DNA of 64,000 bases from Cornus controversa (Eukaryota > Streptophyta > Magnoliopsida > Cornales > Cornaceae), in the NCBI GenBank assembly GCA_026545225.1, contig CM048853.1, positions 44,718,755-44,782,754 of the forward strand, given 5' to 3'. Position numbers and translations under genes: made by a program. This document shows positions 58,101 through 64,000 of this stretch, piece after piece. The notes under the pieces are model-generated. The model was not told the DNA's origin and searched no databases. It saw only the letters and a program-made list of their open reading frames with translations. How positions within the stretch are numbered: position 1 is the first letter of the stretch; each line of letters starts with the position of its first letter.

Positions 58101-59131
58101 AACACATTGAACAGGAAAGGGAACACAACAAGCAATACTCTTAAATGCGGCATGATAAGGTAGGTTTATGTGGCAACATAAGCGGGATTTGATGAGGAAT
58201 TTCTAACTACAAGAATTTTTTTCTTTCAAACCATAGATACGAAATGAAAATCAATATCAAACATTTTTGTGGAAACTTCTATTACAATTAATCATGTCAA
58301 ACCACTAAACTAAAGAATCCTTAACACAAAGAGCTGACGATGTGCTAGTGTGCTCTGCCCTCACCTTAAAAAAGTTCTTTTCTATTAGAATTTTAATCAT
58401 AACCCTTGATGTTTGGTATTAGATATTTGGTCTTATAACAAGAAAACCAAGGAAAGAACCAAAACCAGTTTTAAGGATCAGTGCTCCTTCTGGAACACAT
58501 GTATCAAAATGCAAATACATGTATAAAATTTTTGTTAAGTAAACAATATTTACCCATAAACTGTTCTTTTGGGAGCAGAAAGATATGAAAGACTACAGTA
58601 AATGAAAGAGGAATAGCAATAGCACAATAGTATAAAGGAAAATCAAGAATATAAAGATTTCTAGCGTTTTAATGTCATAAAGGGTTTTGTAACAAATTGA
58701 TAAGAGGCAGGTTCAACAATCACTTTATATATATGGAAGATAAAACCTTTTTCTCATTCTACATTCAGTCTTTAAATATCATCCTGAATGCCATGATTGT
58801 GCCCCTAATTTCTCTGTTTATCATAATTTTATTTATGAAATTATGCCTTCAATCTTGGCTAGGATTCAACGCTCAAATGTCGATATTTTAAAAGAGGGGA
58901 TTTCAGATCTTTCCCTGTATTCATGCCACTTTTTCATGGATGACTTGGAAGGTGACGTGGCTGCCATGTGTCGTGTTAGTCATACGTGTTGACTAACGAT
59001 TATTTCCTTTCGCTACAGTTTGCCCTAAAAACCCCTTCCAATTTCAGCTGGAATTCAAAAAGATTTTTTCGCTATGAATGTTGTTTCATTTGTTCTGCCA
59101 GACCATGTTTGGGCTTCGTGCCCCTGGCGGC
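58101..59131. other. Intergenic, no gene recognised
   Basis: AT-rich with short frames only (64-69 codons at 58697-58891 and 58986-59195, the latter running into the solo LTR). No family recognised. Confidence 0.5.
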
Positions 59132-60563
59132 TGATTCGTGTGTGAGTGTGACTCAAAAAGTATATCAATTAAAAATTACCACACTTCGCAATTAAACGAA
59201 TTCCTTGCAGAATAGGGCTATCGAAAGGGGTGTCGAACCTCAGGGACTGTGGTCTGACTGAGTTGAATTGTTAGGACTAATTCTAATTAAATTTAAAAGA
59301 AATAAATTCTAATTTTTAATTCTAAATTAACTAATGAAGCAATTGAACAAAAGTAAGAAAAATTAATGAGTGTAGAGAATATAAGATAAGTCTAGGGTTA
59401 TTGATTTCACCACTAACTTCACAATCAAATGGCCAATTGAACTAACTATGGGGCATCATATCATGCATAAGTGGTGTCAGTGGCTACAAGCTCACCTTCA
59501 TCCGTCAAGAAGATAACATATGATTAAGGCTAAGTCATAGACTATCTTCGATTGACATGGGTCATCTGCCTAACTACTTTACTCTAGGGTGCAGTATCGT
59601 TCATCTTCTCTACGCATAATCCATCAAAGCTTTTAATGATATATTCAGTGAAAATTATTGTGTAATAATCACTCTCATGATCACATAATACAAGAGGGAC
59701 GAGTTCAATAAAAACAATCAAATATCTAAGACAAGATAAGAAATCATTGAAACTGAATTTATAAGACTTTTATTGCTTAATTCTATAATAAGAATCTTCT
59801 AAATTATATAATCTATGAATGAATACAAAAATCTCCAATAATTAGAACAATCAAACTAGTGATATTTAGTTAGGGTTCCATCAAAACCCTGTTGGCTGAA
59901 CTAGCCGCTCATGATACGCCTTGTTCTCCAATGATTCTCCACTCCAAAAGCTCTTTAAAGCTACTGCCAAGCCTTCCTAATACAGCCCTAATTTGTCACT
60001 TTAAATAGCCAAGAGAATACATCAAAGTCCTAATCTAATTGGGAATTAATTAGGTTTTCCCGCAGTATTAATCAGGTGGGTTTTTCCTGCTGACGTTCGG
60101 CCCAACTTTTGACCCACTAGAAGTCCGATTCACAGAATTTCTGTGAAATACAAAAGTGTGCAGAATCGAATTTCGTTCAACTTATCAAAAAACTAAGTCG
60201 ATTTGAGGCTCAAAAATAACACTTCTGGTCTATTTTCCAAAATGGGATTAAGATTGTATTAAACGCAGATTTGGGCTTCAGGCCCGAAACCTTCTTAAGC
60301 AGCTGTAATTCTCTTGGACCTCTTCCTTGGGCTAATTTGAGTTAAATTGTGGAGTTGAATGGATCCCTTTGACGTAGGCTTCATCTAATCCTCTTGGATG
60401 TCATCTTTAAAAGCCCAAAATCCTGGTTTTAACTGAAATAATCATTAAGGCCTTGAAAATACAAAAAATACGAAAATAAAGTAAAATCACAAAATAATCT
60501 ATCACTAAAAGAATAAAAAATACAAGTTAAGAGGCTAGAATGGGTAACATTCAACGCCGATCA
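59132..60563. mobile_element. Solo LTR (~1.43 kb), second copy, inverted relative to 6834-8268
   Basis: Starts TGATTCGTGTGTGAGTGTGA and ends ACGCCGATCA, the reverse complement of the TNL-A intron copy over its full length with scattered differences. Flanks GCGGC (59127-59131) and GTGGC (60564-60568) are a 4-of-5 TSD. Confidence 0.88.
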
Positions 60564-60844
60564 GTGGCCACCGTAATGTCACTTCTACATAAATGCATAT
60601 ACTTGCTTTTGAATTTTCAGATCGTTATAGATTCTGGGTGATTCGGGGGTTATTTTCTCGTTTGCTGAGGTTAGTGATTTTTCTTTCTCCCTTAATACTG
60701 TTTCATCCTTTATCTTTATTTTGGAGGCATGGGTAAGATGAAAGGTGTTGAGATTATGGACGAGTTTGGACCACTGGAAAGCTACTAGTCCGTTGACGAG
60801 TTTCTGGGTGAGGATGAAGGTGATCGGACTCTCCCTGAGATTCC

Positions 60845-61572
60845 TCCGGCTGTGTGTACAATTGCGCTCTTGTGCACTAGTCTAGAAGACGTGATTTGGA
60901 ATACTCCAGCTATGTGTACAATTGCGCTCTTGTCCACCAGTCTGGAAGGCGTGATTTGGAAGACTCCGACTGTGTGTACAATTGCACTCTTGTGCACCAG
61001 TCTGGAAGGCGTGATTTGGAAGACTTCAACTGGGTGTACAATTGTGCTCTTGTGCACCAGTTTAGAAGGCGTGATTTGGAAGACTCCGGCTGTGTGTGCA
61101 ATTGCGTTCTTATGCACCAGTCTAGAAACATGATTTGGAAGACTCCGGCTGTGTGTACAATTGCGCTCTTGTGCACCAGTCTAGAAGACGTGATTTGGAA
61201 AACTCCGGCTGTGTGTACAATTGCGCTCTTGTTCACCAATCTAGAAGGCGTGATTTGGAAGACTCTAATTATGTGTACAATTGCGCTCTTGTGCACCAGT
61301 TTAGAAGACGTGATTTGGAAGACTCTGACTATGTGTACAATTGCGCTCTTGTGCACCAGTCTAGAAGGCGTAATTTGAAATACTCCAGCTGTGTGTACAA
61401 TTGCGCTTTTGTGCACCAGTCTGGAAGGCGTGATTTGGAAGACTCCGACTGTGTGTACAATTGCGCTCTTGTGTACAATTGCGCTCTTGTGCACCAGTTT
61501 AGAAGGCGTGATTTGGAAGACTTCAACTGGGTGTACAATTGCACTCTTGTGCACCAGTTTAGAAGGCGTGAT
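60845..61572 (+). repeat. 60-bp tandem repeat, about 12 units
   Basis: Units read CTGTGTGTACAATTGCGCTC, TTGTGCACCAGTCTAGAAGG, CGTGATTTGGAAGACTCCGG with a few changes each. The unit length is a multiple of three and lacks stops in several frames, so long but meaningless frames run through on both strands. An extra 23-24-bp partial unit sits near 61470-61490, shifting the register. Confidence 0.95.
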
Positions 61573-62837
61573 TTTTTTTTTTTTTGCAAACAGTTTATAC
61601 TCATGTTAGTGAGTATCACAAGAAAAATCTCTTTTTTTTTTTATGCAGACAGTTTATACTCGTGTTAGGGAGTATTTTTTTTTTTTTGCATGACTGAACT
61701 CATAACAAAGTTCTAAGTAACCTACGTACCCTCAACATAGATCAAATCATTTACGTAGTTCAGATTAACAAACTCAAAATTTTTATTTTTTTTTTGTCGT
61801 ACACAGTTTATACTCGTGCAGGCCAGGAGTGCAGTGTAGTTTAGGCTCATGCGATCAGGAGCACTCCATCTTTGACTATTCTTCAACTTTGCAAGATTCA
61901 GAAGACAGTCCAAACTTGCGTTGAAAAGTGTGAACGAGCTCGGTGTCAATTTGAAGATTTCTTTCTGACTTTGTTTCTTCATTGTACTCTTCTTGTACTT
62001 GAGAAGAAACATCTCATTCGAACTCATCTCCCCACCCAGAAGATAGAGGTGTTTCATTTGTCATGGTACATGTAGGCGGATTGAACCTCACCCAGTATGC
62101 TTTCATTCCGCTACAAGATTTGATCCAACCAGCATTTACGGGCTTCTGTCCCCACACTTTTCCTTCCTCTAGTATTTTGATTTCTCGAGTCTTTCGTTCC
62201 ATCTGGATTGTAGATGATTTTGTTCTTGTTCCTCATTTTGCAGTTTCAGACTCTTACGTTGGTGCTTGTCGATGACATGTTGGGAATGAATTACTTGAGC
62301 TGTCATTTGTATATTTCTAGCCACTGATTCCTGTGAGATCTTTTTTGAACCACCCCCTTCTTGAGCATTCTTCTTTGGCCTCCAAGTAAGCACAATTTTT
62401 TGATCCTTTCCATTGGAAGTTGTTTGAGGATAACTTAAAGAATTACCTTCATAATGCTTCTTTGATGCAAATTTTTGCAATTTGTCACTTTTGTTATGCC
62501 TTGATTTTTTTTGTTTCTTTTTTGAGACCTCTTTCTTATTTTGAGATTTTAGAAAATGTGTAGTTCTTTTTAAAGGACATGCATGAATCTTGTTACCTTG
62601 CCAAAAGTATTTCATATGAGAGAGTTAAGAATGAACTTTGTATGGAAGGTTTGCCCCCTGTCTATCCAGTCTTCTACTAAGGTTTTCTTGACTCAATGCG
62701 CTATGTAACTACGAACCTTCAGATGAAGTCACCGAAACATCATGTGTTTCTTGATACAATTTTTTAGAGACAATGCTTGTGACATAAGACGTATCTATTT
62801 CATTGTCCGAGTTAATAAGTATTTTGTCTTCCTCTTT

Positions 62838-63240
62838 GGACTAAACCCCTTCATCTTTAGGACAGTCGTCAAACATATTGGAAAAGGCAAAAACCTTTGC
62901 ACCACTACTTGTTATGCTAAGCTCCATATCATGGGCACGAGTAACCAGTTCTTCAAATGTACGAGGCCTGATTCCTTGTAGAATGTAGAGCAGCTCCCAG
63001 TGCATGCCTTGCATACACATTTTGACTGTTAAGACTTCAGAAAGACGATCTTTGCAATCAAGACTTAGCGCTCTCCAGCGGTTGATATAGTTGACCACAT
63101 ACTCGTCCCTCATTTGTTTAGTGTTAGTGAGTTCTAGCATGCTTACTATTCTACGAGTACTGTAGAAACGGTTGAGAAACTCTTACTCTATTTGCTTCCA
63201 ACAGTCAATACTCCCAACTTTGAGGTCTGCGTAACAATCA
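62838..63240 (-). pseudogene. Retrotransposon gag fragment
   Basis: Encodes the same gag core as 47405-47900: MLELTNTKQMRDEYVVNYIN, RWRALSLDCKDRLSEV, MQGMHWELLYILQGIRPRTF, EELVTRAHDMELSITSSGAK. Opened upstream by a stop and cut at 63240. Better preserved than the other copy over this stretch, but only about 130 codons. Confidence 0.85.
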
Positions 63241-63243
63241 AAT

Positions 63244-64000
63244 GTGAGAGAAAGAATAAAAAGATGGTGTGTTAGGGATGAAGTGTGAGAGAAAGAATAA
63301 ATATAATTAGAAAAGTTATAAAAATAAGAATTATAATTTTATTCTTTTACCAAGGTTACAGAATGAAAGTAGTTTTGGATGTCTTAATTAATGTGTTTGA
63401 ATGTGTTATAATAGTTTTGAATGTTTTGGGTGTTATAATAAAATTTTAATTTATTTTTAATCAACGTGCATCGCACATGATTTAAACTAGTATATATATA
63501 TGAGTACTTTATATATATATATACTTACACACATTATTATTATATATATAGGACAATTATAATTTCACATTTTCGTCATAGAAATCTTCAAATTTGGTCA
63601 CAATAGCATTGACAAGTTAGTGTGGCTAATGATAAGGAAGTATTTGCTACAAACGTCTAAATTAAAGGAGGGTAAGTATAATATTCCAAAATATAGGAGT
63701 GGTGAATGTAATAAATCAATCTAGAGGGAAAATAAGTGTAAATGGCATAAGGGTAATTTTACATTTTCTATTAACAACCGCTAAAATATGTTAGTGAGAT
63801 AGGATAAATGTAATATGTCAAATTAGAGATGAGGTAACTGTAATAAAGCCAATCTAGATGGAAGGTAAGTGTAATTTGCCCAAAGTGAAATAGGTTAGAA
63901 GGGTACAAAAGTAATTTCAGTTTTTGTTATGACATCAGCCAATGGGAAAGTCTTTCAAAAGATTTTTAGCAAGGACAAAAACAAACTTTCACAAATTCTG
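63244..64000. other. Intergenic with MULE-like terminal sequence
   Basis: From about 63650 to 63883 the sequence alternates GTAAGTGTAATTTGCCC and AGTGTAAATGGCATAAGGGT motifs and ends GGTAAGTGTAATTTGCCC, which in reverse complement (GGGCAAATTACACTTACC) resembles the MULE terminus at 2721. The left end of this putative element is not identified. No gene. Confidence 0.45.

Larger units (their letters stand above)
60570..63243 (-). mobile_element. Truncated copy of the LARD-like retroelement
   Basis: From about 61690 to 63243 it follows 46320-47890 of the larger element (shared GTGTCAATTTGAAGATTT, ACTTGAGAAGAAACATCTC and the gag region). Similarity ends at 63243 in the gag sequence. No LTR is visible on either side. 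The left part holds a 60-bp tandem array. Confidence 0.8.

Noticed and set aside
60785..61668. Repetitive proteins of 93-214 aa on both strands
   Set aside because: Products of a 60-bp tandem repeat without stops; equally open on both strands, so not evidence for a gene.

Overview
This is an AT-rich piece of a dicot nuclear genome. GT-AG introns, LTR retrotransposons with plant-type primer-binding sites, MULE/hAT/SINE debris and TIR-NBS-LRR (TNL) immune receptors, which grasses lack, all point that way; the species is not identifiable from sequence alone. The core is a tandem TNL cluster transcribed from the minus strand. From right to left it contains: TNL-E (about 43.0-40.6 kb, pseudogene that lost the NB-ARC exon), TNL-D (35.4-31.3 kb, apparently intact, about 1203 aa), TNL-C (28.95-28.75 kb, TIR stump), TNL-B (25.3-20.4 kb, open through the LRRs with a rearranged 3' end) and TNL-A (11.3-5.7 kb, near-twin of D with two nonsense codons). 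A separate, probably intact LRR receptor kinase of the MIK2-like type lies on the plus strand at 52.6-55.8 kb.

The cluster grew by segmental duplication. The block from about 2.4 to 21.8 kb (TNL-A, spacer, short-chain dehydrogenase remnant, 3' half of an E-like TNL) matches the block from about 30.45 to 42.1 kb (TNL-D, spacer, dehydrogenase remnant, TNL-E). Because the two copies align, each serves as the empty site for insertions in the other. On this basis I can place a nested MULE (2.7-5.5 kb), a solo LTR inside the last intron of TNL-A (6.8-8.3 kb) and a 5.1-kb chimeric gypsy/TRIM insertion (13.55-18.68 kb) after the block duplication. A hAT element in the second block (39.08-39.74 kb) is also unshared, but its counterpart site carries a deletion. 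The right edge of block 1 cuts inside an LRR exon and fuses it to the C-terminal exon of TNL-B.

Transposable elements fill most of the rest. There is one TRIM family, with about 250-bp LTRs, a primer-binding site matching the initiator-Met tRNA consensus and almost no interior. It is present as two complete copies (4.94-5.51 kb, 26.63-27.18 kb), one copy with an inverted (palindromic) LTR but a perfect target-site duplication (57.60-58.10 kb), and one fragment fused to a gypsy integrase. A gag-only, LARD-like LTR element (43.02-50.16 kb) separates TNL-E from its former upstream region; a truncated relative with a 60-bp tandem array lies at 60.6-63.2 kb. Two solo LTRs of about 1.43 kb (6.83-8.27, 59.13-60.56 kb) and one of 424 bp (51.92-52.34 kb, directly upstream of the receptor kinase) carry 5-bp target-site duplications. 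tRNA-like SINE heads and TA microsatellites are scattered throughout.

Functionally, the TNLs would act as intracellular NAD-cleaving immune receptors and the kinase as a cell-surface receptor, so the window is an immune-receptor neighbourhood. Only TNL-D, possibly TNL-B, and the kinase look expressible as full-length proteins. No rRNA, canonical tRNA gene, CRISPR array or bacterial-type feature was seen.
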